DNA of 64,000 nucleotides from Mucinivorans hirudinis. Lineage in GTDB: Bacteria > Bacteroidota > Bacteroidia > Bacteroidales > Rikenellaceae. The stretch spans positions 652,798 to 716,797 of the forward strand of contig HG934468.1 of assembly GCA_000723505.1 (NCBI GenBank). Direction: 5' to 3'. A program made the position numbers and the translations under genes. Position 1 is the stretch's first letter; each line of letters opens with the position of its first letter. Below are positions 40,031-49,657 of the stretch, piece by piece. The notes beneath the pieces were generated by a model, which searched no databases, was not told where the DNA came from, and saw only the letters and a list, made by a program, of their open reading frames with translations.

Positions 40031-41245
40031 ATGAAAATCCTTGTACTAAATTGTGGAAGTTCCTCAATAAAATATCAGCTGATTCAGGTAAAAAGTAAAA
40101 GCGAAACAAAACTTATGGCAAAGGGTCAAATCGAGCGTATCGGTTTGACAGATAGTGTACTCACTCATAAACCGGCGGACAAACCGAAACTTGCATTTGT
40201 ACAGTCCGTACCAGACCATTCGGTGGGTATCAATATTATACTCAGCACTCTGACTGACGCAAACCACGGCGTAATCGAGTCATTGAACGAGATTGCGGCA
40301 GCCGGACACCGCGTGGCTCACGGTGGCGAATACTTCAAGGATTCGGCTATCGTCACACCATTGGTTAAGCAGCAGATAGAGAACTGTTTCGAGCTTGCAC
40401 CGCTGCACAATCCTGCCAACCTCAAGGGTATTTTATCAATCGAAAAGCTGCTTCCGACAATTCCTCAGGTTGCGGTTTTCGACACCTCGTTCCACCAAAC
40501 AATGCCTATGGAGACCTACCTCTATGCGATACCCTATAAATATTATGAGGAGTTTCGTATTCGTCGCTACGGTTTCCACGGAACAAGCCACAAGTTTGTG
40601 GCTCAGAAGGCTTGCGATATGTTGGGATTGGAGTTTGAGAAGAGTAAAATCATCACCTGCCACATTGGCAACGGCGCTTCGGTGACAGCAATCAAGGATG
40701 GTAAATCATTCGACACGTCAATGGGCTTCACACCTGTGGACGGTCTGATGATGGGTACGCGCTGCGGGGCTATCGACTCGGGCGTAGTGCTATACATTAT
40801 GGATAAGGAGGGTTTGACCACTCAGAAGGCTAATGACTTGATTAACAAGCAGTCAGGGCTGCTTGGTATTAGTGGCGTTTCGAGCGATATGCGCGATGTG
40901 AAGGGAGCGGCGGCAAACGGAAACGAGAAGGCACAGTTGGCTTTGCGTATGTTTATTGCGCGCCTTAAACGATTCATAGGCAGCTATATGGCTGAGCTGG
41001 AGGGTGCAGATGCCATTGTTTTCACGGGTGGTATCGGCGAGAATGAAGACTTCATCCGTAAGGGGGCGTGCGAGGGGCTTGAGTTTATGGGTGTAGACTT
41101 TGACAATCAGGCAAATGACGGAATGCGCGAGGATGCTGTAATCAGCAAACCCAACTCACGGGTGAAGGTTGTAGTAGCCTGCACGGACGAGGAACTTGTT
41201 ATCGCTCAGGATACGTTCCGTCTGCTTCGCAAAAGACCGGAATAG
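40031..41245 (+). CDS. ackA: Acetate kinase
   Basis: 404 residues. MKILVLNCGSSSIKYQL, RRYGFHGTSHKFVAQKA, THCHIGNG-type ITCHIGNGASVTAIKDGKSFDTSMGFTPVDGLMMGTRCGAIDSG, and FTGGIGENEDFIRKG cover all the ASKHA motifs. It makes acetate and ATP from acetyl phosphate. It is part of the fluC-pta-ackA-DUF4301 gene run. Confidence 0.96.
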   Translation: MKILVLNCGSSSIKYQLIQVKSKSETKLMAKGQIERIGLTDSVLTHKPADKPKLAFVQSVPDHSVGINIILSTLTDANHGVIESLNEIAAAGHRVAHGGEYFKDSAIVTPLVKQQIENCFELAPLHNPANLKGILSIEKLLPTIPQVAVFDTSFHQTMPMETYLYAIPYKYYEEFRIRRYGFHGTSHKFVAQKACDMLGLEFEKSKIITCHIGNGASVTAIKDGKSFDTSMGFTPVDGLMMGTRCGAIDSGVVLYIMDKEGLTTQKANDLINKQSGLLGISGVSSDMRDVKGAAANGNEKAQLALRMFIARLKRFIGSYMAELEGADAIVFTGGIGENEDFIRKGACEGLEFMGVDFDNQANDGMREDAVISKPNSRVKVVVACTDEELVIAQDTFRLLRKRPE

Positions 41246-41275
41246 AGAGATATACCAATAAAAAAACAATAGCCA

Positions 41276-42697
41276 ATGTTCACATTGTCAGACCTTAAAC
41301 AAATGGAGGCAAAGGGTATTACGCCCGCAAAAGCCGAACGACAAATCGACTTCTTCAAGAGCGGTTTTCCATTTTTGCCAATCGACCGTGCTGCTGTCGT
41401 GGGAGACGGCATCGTGAAGCTGAGCAAGCACGAGGCAGAGAGTTATGCACAAAAATATGACGCCACCTCAGCCGATGCCATAAAATTTGTACCGGCATCA
41501 GGAGCAGCTACTCGGATGTTCAAAGAGCTATTTGAGTATGTCCAAGAGGATAAAAAGTCGATTGCCATCGACAAAGTGCTCGAGAATATCGAAAAGTTTG
41601 CATTCTATACCGATTTGGTTGAGCTTGGCGTTGATTTCGCTGACCCAAAGGCGGTTATCTCGGCAATTATCCTCGAGGGACTCTGGTATGGTAAGCAGCC
41701 CAAGGGTCTGTTGAAATTCCACAGATACGACCAGGACAATCGTGCAGCGTTGGAAGAGCACCTTGTGGAGGGGGCAATATATGCTGCTTCAAAAGGGAAA
41801 CCGATACAGATTCATTTCACGGTTTCGCCTGAGCATCAGGCAGGTTTCGAGGCTCGTGTTTCGGAAAAACTCGATTTTTATAAGAGGAAATTCGGAGTTG
41901 ATTACCTGATAAGTTACTCGGTTCAAAAGGCGAGCACCGATACAATCGCCGTCAATCCCGACAATACACCTTTCCGTAGCGAAGATGGCGCGCTGCTCTT
42001 CCGCCCGGCGGGACACGGAGCGTTATTAGACAATTTGAATGATTTGAATGCCGATGTTATATTTATAAAAACAATCGACAACGTTGTGCCCGACCACCTC
42101 AAAGAGGACACTACATTGTATAAGAAGGCGATTGCCGGCATCGCGCTCGAGTTACAGGGGCAGATTTTTCAATATATCAAGCAGTTAGAGGAAGGCACTG
42201 CCAACCTTGAAGAGATTGTGAAGTTTATTGAAGCGCATTTGGGTTACAAGGTCCCTTCGCAGGCAGACCTAAGGAGTGTTTTGAATCGCCCGTTGCGCGT
42301 ATGCGGAATGGTCAGGAATGAGGGTGAGCCGGGTGGCGGTCCTTTCTGGGTGAAGGGCGCGGATGGTTCGCAGTCGTTGCAAATTGCCGAAAGTTCGCAG
42401 ATTTCGCCCGAGCAAAAGCCGATGATGCAACAGGCTACGCACTTCAATCCCGTGGATTTGGTTTGTGCAGTAAAGGACTATAAAGGTAATAAATTCGACC
42501 TATCTCTATACACAGACCCTATGACAGGGTTTATTTCAGAGAAGAGCGCAGCAGGTAAACCGCTGAAAGCACAGGAGTTACCAGGTCTTTGGAATGGTGC
42601 GATGGCAAATTGGAACACCGTTTTTGTTGAAGTGCCCATCTCGACCTTCGCTCCCGTAAAAACGATTGTCGATTTGCTTCGTCCTCAACACCAATAG
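41276..42697 (+). CDS. DUF4301 family protein
   Basis: 473 residues, full length for the family. FVPASGAATRMFKELFEYVQ resembles a nucleotide-binding loop of nucleotidyltransferase-like folds. Further conserved blocks are FRPAGHGALLDNLNDLNADVIFIKTIDNVVPDH and VCGMVRNEGEPGGGPFWV. The function is unknown. The GALLxNL..DxIFIKxIDNV pattern is reminiscent of UDP-sugar pyrophosphorylases. It lies 30 bases after ackA. Confidence 0.85.
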   Translation: MFTLSDLKQMEAKGITPAKAERQIDFFKSGFPFLPIDRAAVVGDGIVKLSKHEAESYAQKYDATSADAIKFVPASGAATRMFKELFEYVQEDKKSIAIDKVLENIEKFAFYTDLVELGVDFADPKAVISAIILEGLWYGKQPKGLLKFHRYDQDNRAALEEHLVEGAIYAASKGKPIQIHFTVSPEHQAGFEARVSEKLDFYKRKFGVDYLISYSVQKASTDTIAVNPDNTPFRSEDGALLFRPAGHGALLDNLNDLNADVIFIKTIDNVVPDHLKEDTTLYKKAIAGIALELQGQIFQYIKQLEEGTANLEEIVKFIEAHLGYKVPSQADLRSVLNRPLRVCGMVRNEGEPGGGPFWVKGADGSQSLQIAESSQISPEQKPMMQQATHFNPVDLVCAVKDYKGNKFDLSLYTDPMTGFISEKSAAGKPLKAQELPGLWNGAMANWNTVFVEVPISTFAPVKTIVDLLRPQHQ

Positions 42698-43239
42698 TTT
42701 CGCCTATTAACTCGGCATTAAACAATTATCGGAACATTATTTGCTCCGCGCTCAGTGTGGTGCAATGGGGGGGGGTGTTCGTTAATCTTGGCAAGCAAAA
42801 TATAGCTATTGAGACAAAATTTCACGGGTGTAACCTCTCAGCATATAACATATCGATAGTCTGCCATATGATCACTTACAGCTTTATTATTAGGTGATTA
42901 CATAGCAGACTATTTATTGTATATGCTACCTCTACTGAAAAGTAGCGAAGCATTGAGGCGTACATTTGAGAATTATTGCTACTTTTGCACAAAAGAATTC
43001 CTTGTCGTATTTTTCACCCCAAGCAAAGACACGTTGGTTTCATTATTGCTGAATATACGATAGTTATCTCATCTGTGACCCGCGTGCCCCCGCACGGGTT
43101 GAAATGAGTTGAAAAATGCAACAAAGTATTGCTTTAATAATCAATGTATTAATTGTTTTTACTACGAAATATTGCTAATTAAGAAACTGTTTAAGTTTTA
43201 TTTTTGGAATTCAAACAGTTTCTAAGCCATTTTACAGAA
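42698..43239. other. Intergenic region with several RNA hairpins upstream of tgt
   Basis: A 540-base gap without an ORF. It holds a large stem TAGTCTGC/GCAGACTA (42857-42864/42905-42912) with inner ATCAC/GTGAT, two promoter boxes TACATTTG (42961-42968) and TACTTTTG (42980-42987), a two-part hairpin CTCAT..CCCG..CGGG..ATGAG at 43068-43108, and an 11-bp hairpin AGAAACTGTTT/AAACAGTTTCT (43182-43192/43213-43223) ending 16 bases before the tgt start. This could be a long structured tgt leader or a separate small RNA. Confidence 0.5.
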
Positions 43240-44364
43240 ATGAAATTTACCATTGAAAAAGTATGCGGCAAAGCGAGAGCTGCCAGATTCAGCACCGACC
43301 ACGGCGTGGTTCAAACTCCAATATTTATGCCCGTGGGGACGCTTGGGTCTGTTAAAGGTGTATTTCACAATCAACTAGCCGAAGATATTAAGGCGCAAAT
43401 TATTCTCGGTAATACCTATCACCTCTACCTCCGTCCGGGCAGGGAGACCCTTGAAATGGCTGGAGGGTTACATAAATTTTCGGCGTGGGACAGACCCATA
43501 CTAACAGATAGTGGTGGTTTTCAAGTATTTTCATTAGCCGACTGTCGCAAAATAACCGAGGAGGGCTGTCGCTTCAGCTCGCATATAGACGGAAGTAAAC
43601 ACCTCTTCACACCCGAGAATGTGGTTGATACTCAACGAATCATAGGCGCGGATATAATGATGGCTTTTGATGAGTGCCCTCCGGGAACGGCAGAGTATAA
43701 GTATGCTGAAAAGTCGCTTGACCTGACAAATCGCTGGCTGGAACGATGCTTCAACCAATATGAAAAAAGCGCACCAAAATATGGGCACTACCAATCTCTT
43801 TTCCCAATCGTTCAGGGAGTTACATATCCTGACCTGCGTGTTAAGTCGGCGGAATTTGTGCAGCAATTCGGGGCTGACGGCTATGCCATCGGAGGGTTGG
43901 CAGTGGGTGAGCCTGCTCCGATGATGTATGAGATGATAGAGGTCGTCAATGGCGTTTTGCCGGAGGATAAACCGCGATATTTGATGGGAGTCGGTACACC
44001 GGTCAATCTGCTGGAGGCGATTGAACGCGGGGTGGATATGTTTGATTGTGTGATGCCTACGCGTAACGGACGCAACGGAATGCTCTTTACGAGTGAGGGG
44101 ATAATAAATATTCGCAACGAAAAGTGGAAAAATGACTTCACACCGATAGACACCGCCGGCGTTAGCTTCGTAGACTGCACCTATACAAAGGCATACCTAC
44201 GCCACTTGAGCATAGCAGGCGAAATGTTGGCTTCGCAAATTGCCTCCATTCATAATCTTGCCTTCTACCTTTGGTTGGTGGGTGAGGCTCGGAATCAAAT
44301 TATTTGTGGTACATTTGCAGAGTGGAAAACCGTAATGGTCGAGAAATTACAACGCAGATTATGA
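43240..44364 (+). CDS. tgt: tRNA-guanine transglycosylase
   Basis: 374 residues from MKFTIEKV at 43240. The open frame begins 36 bases earlier, inside a hairpin. ILTDSGGFQVFSLAD holds the catalytic-side Asp, FDECPPGTAEYKY and VGTPVNLLEAIERGVDMFDCVMPTRNGRNGMLF the second Asp region. It inserts queuine precursor (preQ1) at G34 of tRNAs. The usual C-terminal CxCxxC zinc motif is absent (VDCTYTKAYLRHL), which I believe is a lineage trait. Stop overlaps lptG start (ATGA). Confidence 0.93.
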   Translation: MKFTIEKVCGKARAARFSTDHGVVQTPIFMPVGTLGSVKGVFHNQLAEDIKAQIILGNTYHLYLRPGRETLEMAGGLHKFSAWDRPILTDSGGFQVFSLADCRKITEEGCRFSSHIDGSKHLFTPENVVDTQRIIGADIMMAFDECPPGTAEYKYAEKSLDLTNRWLERCFNQYEKSAPKYGHYQSLFPIVQGVTYPDLRVKSAEFVQQFGADGYAIGGLAVGEPAPMMYEMIEVVNGVLPEDKPRYLMGVGTPVNLLEAIERGVDMFDCVMPTRNGRNGMLFTSEGIINIRNEKWKNDFTPIDTAGVSFVDCTYTKAYLRHLSIAGEMLASQIASIHNLAFYLWLVGEARNQIICGTFAEWKTVMVEKLQRRL

Positions 44365-45455
44365 AACTATTGATCATCGACAGATATATTATAAAAAAGT
44401 TTTTGATAACCTACTTCTTCGCAATCGCGATGATATGTGTCATTGTCGTCATATTCGATGCGGCGGAGAATGCACAAGACTTTTTGGCGGCACACATCTC
44501 TTTCTCAAAAATACTTACGGGATATTACCTCAATTTTATCCCCTACTTTGTAAATCAACTTAGCGGGCTTTTCACCTTTATTGCCGTCATATTTTTTACC
44601 TCGAAAATGGCATACGATACCGAGATTATCGCCATTCTCAGTAGCGGGGTAAGTTTCAAAAGGCTGATGTGGCCCTACTTTGTGGCGGCATTCGTAATTG
44701 CAGCCATTAGCCTCACGCTGAACCTTTTCGTAATTCCGGAAACTAATAAACGCCGAATCGACTTCGACAACACATACCGAAACGCCAACAAACGAGAACA
44801 AAATATGTCTACGGGCAATGTCTATCGCCAGATAGGGTCAAATACATTCGCCTATATCAAAGACTACTACCCGGCAAGCAAGCGCGCATCTTACTTATCA
44901 ATAGAGAGTTATGACGGCGGGCGAATTATCAGTGCCGTGGAAGCTCAAGACGCCACCTACAACGAGGAAAGCGGACGATGGAGTGCGGCTAAATATATTA
45001 CGCGAGTCTTTGACGGTGAGCAGGAAAATTTCGTCAAACACGAAGAAAGGCTCGATACTGCCATCAACCTGACTGCTCAAGAACTGGGAAAAACAGAAGA
45101 TTTAGTTCAGATACTCAATGCTGTAGAACTGAGTCACTTCATTGACCAACAACGATATAAGGGGTCTGATATGGTCGTCCTATTCGAGATTGAGAGTTAT
45201 AGCCGCTACGCATACCCGTTTTCAACTTTCATTCTTACACTAATCGGGGTGTCGCTCTCCTCACGCAAAGTGCGTGGCGGAACAGGGCTGCACATTGGGG
45301 TAGGCATAGCACTATGTTTCAGCTATATAGTATTAATGCGTTTTGCAGGAGAGTTTGCAAAGACAAACTTGCTACCATCGTGGTTGGCAATTTGGTCTCC
45401 AAATATTATCTATTTGATTATCGGAATTTATCTCTATAAAAAAGCTCCGAAATAG
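44361..45455 (+). CDS. LptF/LptG-family permease (YjgP/YjgQ)
   Basis: 364 residues. TM helices near 15-35, 52-75 and 95-118, a periplasmic beta-jellyroll region (ASYLSIESYDGGRIISAVEAQDATY), then three C-terminal helices (FSTFILTLIGVSLSSRKVRGG, GVGIALCFSYIVLMRFAG, IYLIIGIYLYKKAPK). The inner-membrane part of the LPS export ABC transporter. Start at 44361 gives a 4-base ATGA overlap with tgt, implying coupling. Confidence 0.88.
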   Translation: MKLLIIDRYIIKKFLITYFFAIAMICVIVVIFDAAENAQDFLAAHISFSKILTGYYLNFIPYFVNQLSGLFTFIAVIFFTSKMAYDTEIIAILSSGVSFKRLMWPYFVAAFVIAAISLTLNLFVIPETNKRRIDFDNTYRNANKREQNMSTGNVYRQIGSNTFAYIKDYYPASKRASYLSIESYDGGRIISAVEAQDATYNEESGRWSAAKYITRVFDGEQENFVKHEERLDTAINLTAQELGKTEDLVQILNAVELSHFIDQQRYKGSDMVVLFEIESYSRYAYPFSTFILTLIGVSLSSRKVRGGTGLHIGVGIALCFSYIVLMRFAGEFAKTNLLPSWLAIWSPNIIYLIIGIYLYKKAPK

Positions 45456-45497
45456 ATATTTGTGGAATATTATGTGGTGTAGAATTAAAATTATTGC

Positions 45498-45505
45498 TAA
45501 CTTTG
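45498..45505 (+). promoter_or_regulatory. -7 promoter box for the DUF4254-GT9 pair
   Basis: TAACTTTG, 27 bases before the ATG at 45533. Confidence 0.65.
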
Positions 45506-45532
45506 TAATAATAATTTAATGTTGTAGTCAAA

Positions 45533-46138
45533 ATGTTTACAGAACTCCTCGATACGATTTTTGAAAAATCAATTGGACTTTACCACAACTTCGATGATGT
45601 GGATAGCGTGATGCCCCTACCCTACCCTAACGGCTCTTTCGAGATGCTGCTATTCCACAAAAATTGGATCGACACGGTTCAGTGGCACTTAGAGGATATT
45701 ATCCGCGACCCGATGATTGACCCCGTGGAGGCTCTGGCAATCAAACGACGTATTGACGCAAGCAATCAGGACAGAACAGATAAAGTTGAGTTTATAGACT
45801 GCTATTTTCTCGATAAGTACTCCTCTGTCAAACCATTAGAGAATGCAACGCTCAACACCGAAACGTTGGCGTGGGCTATTGACCGCTACTCGATTCTTGC
45901 GCTCAAAATATACCATATGAATCTGGAGGTCGGGCGCGACGACGTATCGGAAAGTCATCGCGAGGCGTGTAGCAAAAAGCTGGATGTGCTTCTGGAGCAG
46001 AAGAAGGATATGAGCTCTTCAATAGAGCAGCTTATTGCTGACATTGAAGCCGGTAGAAAAATAATTAAGACCTACAAGCAGATGAAAATGTACAACGACC
46101 CTGCTTTGAATCCTGTGCTATACGCGGCAAAGAAGTAA
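45533..46138 (+). CDS. DUF4254 family protein
   Basis: 201 residues, largely helical. LLFHKNWIDTVQWHLEDIIRDP and KRRIDASNQDRTDKVEFID are the conserved core of DUF4254, found in Bacteroidetes next to lipopolysaccharide glycosyltransferases. The function is unknown. It is followed 6 bases later by a GT9 gene, supporting a link with LPS core assembly. Confidence 0.85.
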   Translation: MFTELLDTIFEKSIGLYHNFDDVDSVMPLPYPNGSFEMLLFHKNWIDTVQWHLEDIIRDPMIDPVEALAIKRRIDASNQDRTDKVEFIDCYFLDKYSSVKPLENATLNTETLAWAIDRYSILALKIYHMNLEVGRDDVSESHREACSKKLDVLLEQKKDMSSSIEQLIADIEAGRKIIKTYKQMKMYNDPALNPVLYAAKK

Positions 46139-46144
46139 CTGTTT

Positions 46145-47149
46145 GTGAAGACCATACTTGTCATACGAAGCTCGGCTATGGGCGATGTTGCGATGACCGC
46201 TCCTGTGATTGATGCGGTGTTGGAGCAGTACCCCGATATAAGGATTGTTATGCTCTCGCGAGAGTTCTATGCCCCTTTTTTTAAACAAAGCGACCGCTTT
46301 GTAGTCCACAATATCAACCTTGACAGCCAACACAACGGATTCCGAGGTGTGTGGCATATTTTCAGGGAGTTACGCTCGCACTATAAGTTCGACTTTATTA
46401 TAGACCTCCAAGATAAAATATACTCGAAAATTTTACGTCGCTTTTTCGGAATAATTGGTGTGGGCTCTTTCCACATAAATAAAGGACGAAACGAGAAAAA
46501 AGCACTCACACGCAAAACTGCAAAAGAGTACAAGCAGCTACGTAGCAGTATTTTACGATATGCAGATGTTTTTGCTGCTGCCGGCTTGCCTGTGGAGTTG
46601 GCTACGCCCGAGAGAGTCGAAAGGGAAATTCCGGAGCAGTTCGGCGCGAAAACTGATGGACGTTGGATTGGCTTTGCCCCATTTGCTCAGCACGCCGGAA
46701 AACGAATTGACATTGAGACTGCTCGAGATGTAATTGCCTTGATTGGCAAACGCTACCCTATGGACAAAGTCTTTATCTTTGGGGGTGGAGCTGAGGAAAA
46801 ACGAGTTGCTGATGAGTTTGAGGCGGATTTTGAGAACTGCACCTCGGCAGTTGGCAAAGTGAGGCTGAAACAGGAGATGGATTTGATTGCAAATCTTGAT
46901 GTTATGATTTCGATGGACTCCTCGGCTATGCACATTGCTTCGCTTGTTGGTGTGCGCGTGGTGTCGGTTTGGGGTGCAACTCACCCATTTGCAGGCTTTT
47001 TGGGGATGGGGCAATCGCTCTCGGATGTGGTGCAGGTGGAGGATTTGAAGTGTCGCCCTTGCTCGGTATACGGGCATAAACCCTGCTACAGAGGCGATTA
47101 CGCTTGCTTGCGCAGAATTACTGCCACGATGATTGTGGCGAAAATCTAA
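46145..47149 (+). CDS. Glycosyltransferase family 9 (heptosyltransferase-like)
   Basis: 334 residues from a GTG. KTILVIRSSAMGDVAMTAPVIDAVLEQYPD is the GT9 N-terminus. The C-terminal half has VISMDSSAMHIASLVGVRVVSVWGATHPFAGF, the ADP-heptose binding region. It is expected to add a sugar to the LPS core at the cytoplasmic membrane. The stop overlaps the convergent hydG stop by 4 bases. Confidence 0.9.
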   Translation: MKTILVIRSSAMGDVAMTAPVIDAVLEQYPDIRIVMLSREFYAPFFKQSDRFVVHNINLDSQHNGFRGVWHIFRELRSHYKFDFIIDLQDKIYSKILRRFFGIIGVGSFHINKGRNEKKALTRKTAKEYKQLRSSILRYADVFAAAGLPVELATPERVEREIPEQFGAKTDGRWIGFAPFAQHAGKRIDIETARDVIALIGKRYPMDKVFIFGGGAEEKRVADEFEADFENCTSAVGKVRLKQEMDLIANLDVMISMDSSAMHIASLVGVRVVSVWGATHPFAGFLGMGQSLSDVVQVEDLKCRPCSVYGHKPCYRGDYACLRRITATMIVAKI

Positions 47150-48537
47150 AAAAGAATATCGCGCTCACCTCGCTTTACTCTCTCCAATTTTTCGGATAAT
47201 TCATTATTAACAAGTTGTTTAACTTGCTTTTCTATCTGTTGCCAACCTTCTATTTTGGTTTGGATATCCGCATAATCTTCTAAGTATTCGGCAAAGGTCA
47301 GTAGGGCGTTAGGCGTGCAGAAACGTTTGATGAAACCCTTGGTTGAAAACTCCATAAAGTGCTCACCTGTACGTCCTTTTCGATAACAAGCTGTGCAGAA
47401 AGAGGGCGTAAAGCCATCTTGGGTGAGATTAGTAACTATTTCGGCGAGCGAGCGGTTGTCGTGAATAGAGAACTGACTCGTTCCCTCCTGCTCAGTGGCT
47501 GAGTATGAGCCTATTTCGAGCTTTGTTCCACCATCAATCTGCGATACACCATATTTTATGGCGCGATTTCTCAGCACAGGATTCTCGCGCGCCGTAAGTA
47601 TCAATCCCGTATAGGGAACTGCAAGACGCAGCACAGCAATTGCATAGATAAAATCCTCATCACTAATAGGTTGCTCGGCAGATACACCTCCCAAAGTTTC
47701 GTTGATGCGCGGAAAAGAGATAGTGTGAGGACCTATGCCAAAGCAGGCTTCGAGGTGGTTGGCGTGCCTCACAAGCCCCATAATCTCGAACCGCCAGTCG
47801 CCGAGCCCAAGCAGCGCACCAATCCCGACATCGTCAATACCTGCTTCCATCGCACGGTCGAAAGCCGTCAGCCGCCAGTTGTAATCCCGTTTTTTGCCGC
47901 CAAGGTGGTATTTCTCGTATACTTGTGGGTCGTAACTCTCCTGAAAAACCTGATAAGTACCTATACCCGCCTGCTTTACGATTGCAAAATCATCTTTTGA
48001 AAGCGGTGCAGCATTGATATTGACGCGCCTGATTTCGCCCTGACCTTTTTTTACTGAGTATGTCTTGCGGACAGTTTTCGCAATGTATTCTGCCGAGTAG
48101 ATGGGATGCTCGCCAAAGACGAGAATCAACCTCTTATGCCCCGCATCTTGCAATGCTTCAATCTCTTGCGTAAGTTCTACGTCAGAGAGTGTCTTGCGTA
48201 CAGTCTGCTGATTATCACTCCGGAAAGAGCAGTATGCACATCGATTAGTACATAGGTTACCAACGTATAACGGAGCAAACAGAACGATGCGCGTACCATA
48301 AATCTGCTCCTTGAGCAGGGCAGAAGCCGCCAACACCTTGTCGCGCTCGCAGGGAGAAGCACCAAGCAACACGGCCACCTCTTCCAGAGATAGTCTATGC
48401 TTACCCATCGCCCTATTTATCACTTGCTCAACTGACTTATTTTCATTTTTTTTCAAAAAAAATCGAAGCTCATCAGCATCAATAAACGGTCTGTTTGGAA
48501 TATCTTCTATCGCGTATTTTTCGGGAGTAAAAATCAT
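47146..48537 (-). CDS. hydG: [FeFe]-hydrogenase maturase HydG
   Basis: 463 residues. The radical SAM motif C96-TNR-C100-AY-C103, VFGEHPIYSAEYI, INAAPLSKDDF and the C-terminal CTACYRKGRTGEHFM cysteines that bind the auxiliary cluster all identify HydG rather than ThiH. It splits tyrosine to give CO and CN for the H-cluster. HydE and HydF are not in the window. It is translationally coupled (4-base overlap) to an upstream threonine aldolase gene. Confidence 0.92.
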   Translation of the reverse strand: MIFTPEKYAIEDIPNRPFIDADELRFFLKKNENKSVEQVINRAMGKHRLSLEEVAVLLGASPCERDKVLAASALLKEQIYGTRIVLFAPLYVGNLCTNRCAYCSFRSDNQQTVRKTLSDVELTQEIEALQDAGHKRLILVFGEHPIYSAEYIAKTVRKTYSVKKGQGEIRRVNINAAPLSKDDFAIVKQAGIGTYQVFQESYDPQVYEKYHLGGKKRDYNWRLTAFDRAMEAGIDDVGIGALLGLGDWRFEIMGLVRHANHLEACFGIGPHTISFPRINETLGGVSAEQPISDEDFIYAIAVLRLAVPYTGLILTARENPVLRNRAIKYGVSQIDGGTKLEIGSYSATEQEGTSQFSIHDNRSLAEIVTNLTQDGFTPSFCTACYRKGRTGEHFMEFSTKGFIKRFCTPNALLTFAEYLEDYADIQTKIEGWQQIEKQVKQLVNNELSEKLERVKRGERDILF

Positions 48538-49547
48538 TGAACAGCCTTAATAATATCTTCTGCAAAACGCTCTATATCCTCTTTTGTTGTGTCGAAACTG
48601 CACATCAAACGAACTTCGCTTGTAGTCTCGTTCCAAACATAGAAAAAGTGCTCTTTGAGTAACTTTTCACGAGCCTCTATCGGAATTATCGCAAAAACTC
48701 CATTAGCCTCCACAGGGCGAACAATTTCGACATAATCACCTATCATAGAGGCAAGTAACCGAGCCATCGCATTGGAATGTGCCGCCAGGGTAAGCCACAA
48801 ATCATCTTTCAAGTATGCTGAAAATTGCGCTGAAAGGAAACGCATTTTTGAACACAACTGCATAGATTGCTTGCGTTTATACTTAAAATTGCGCGCCAAT
48901 AGAGGATTGAGAATTACAACCGCCTCTCCCATCATCATCCCGTTCTTTGTTCCGCCAAAACTCAGTATATCAACGCCTTGCACCATATCTTTCGCCGAGA
49001 CTCCCAACGACACTACACCATTTGCAAAGCGTGCACCATCCACGTGCAGATACATTCCGTGGCTATGCGCCAAATCAGATAATGCCTTGATTTCCTGTAA
49101 TGTATAGACCGTGCCGAGTTCCGTAGATTGGGTGATGCTGATTAATCCAGGTTGGCTATGGTGCTCAAAACCAAAGTCGTGCAACTCACTCCGTGCATTT
49201 TGGACTGTCAGTTTACCATTGACATTGGGAACGGCTATCAATTTTCCACCACTCAAACGTTCGGGTGCCCCGCACTCATCAACGTTGATATGAGCAGTGT
49301 CAGAGCAAATCACAGAGTTAAAGGAGTTGTTTGCAGCAATGATGCTCAAACAGTTAGCCCCCGTTCCATTAAAAACAAAAAAGACCTCTGCCAGCTCGTT
49401 CGCCAGTACGCGCCGAATATCTGCAACCGCCTCTGCCGTATATGGGTCATCGCCGTAGGCGTGTACGTGCCCCGTGTTTGCCTCGGCAATGGCTTGCAGA
49501 ATCCGGGGGTGGATGCCTGAGTGGTTGTCGCTTCCGAAGGATTTCAT
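48534..49547 (-). CDS. ltaE: Low-specificity L-threonine aldolase / beta-eliminating lyase
   Basis: 337 residues from MKSFGSDNHSG at 49547, eight codons inside the open frame. The PLP enzyme of the fold-type I family: SDNHSGIHPRIL, GTGANCLSI, HVDGARFANG and the Schiff-base lysine region ILSFGGTKNGMMMGEAVV. It cleaves L-threonine to glycine and acetaldehyde. It shares an operon with hydG, and glycine or tyrosine metabolism could link the two, though this is conjecture. Confidence 0.88.
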   Translation of the reverse strand: MKSFGSDNHSGIHPRILQAIAEANTGHVHAYGDDPYTAEAVADIRRVLANELAEVFFVFNGTGANCLSIIAANNSFNSVICSDTAHINVDECGAPERLSGGKLIAVPNVNGKLTVQNARSELHDFGFEHHSQPGLISITQSTELGTVYTLQEIKALSDLAHSHGMYLHVDGARFANGVVSLGVSAKDMVQGVDILSFGGTKNGMMMGEAVVILNPLLARNFKYKRKQSMQLCSKMRFLSAQFSAYLKDDLWLTLAAHSNAMARLLASMIGDYVEIVRPVEANGVFAIIPIEAREKLLKEHFFYVWNETTSEVRLMCSFDTTKEDIERFAEDIIKAVQ

Positions 49548-49657
49548 TATCAATATATTATCAAAAGCCACTACGAACGAAGGCGAGGAATCTTTTCAAA
49601 AATAGATATCTCCAAAAAAATTCCTCGCCCACGTTCTCAGGTGGCAAATTAGAAGTG

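Noticed and set aside
42698..43239. PreQ1 riboswitch before tgt
   Set aside because: Hairpins exist, but I could not match the short H-type pseudoknot or the class II/III patterns.
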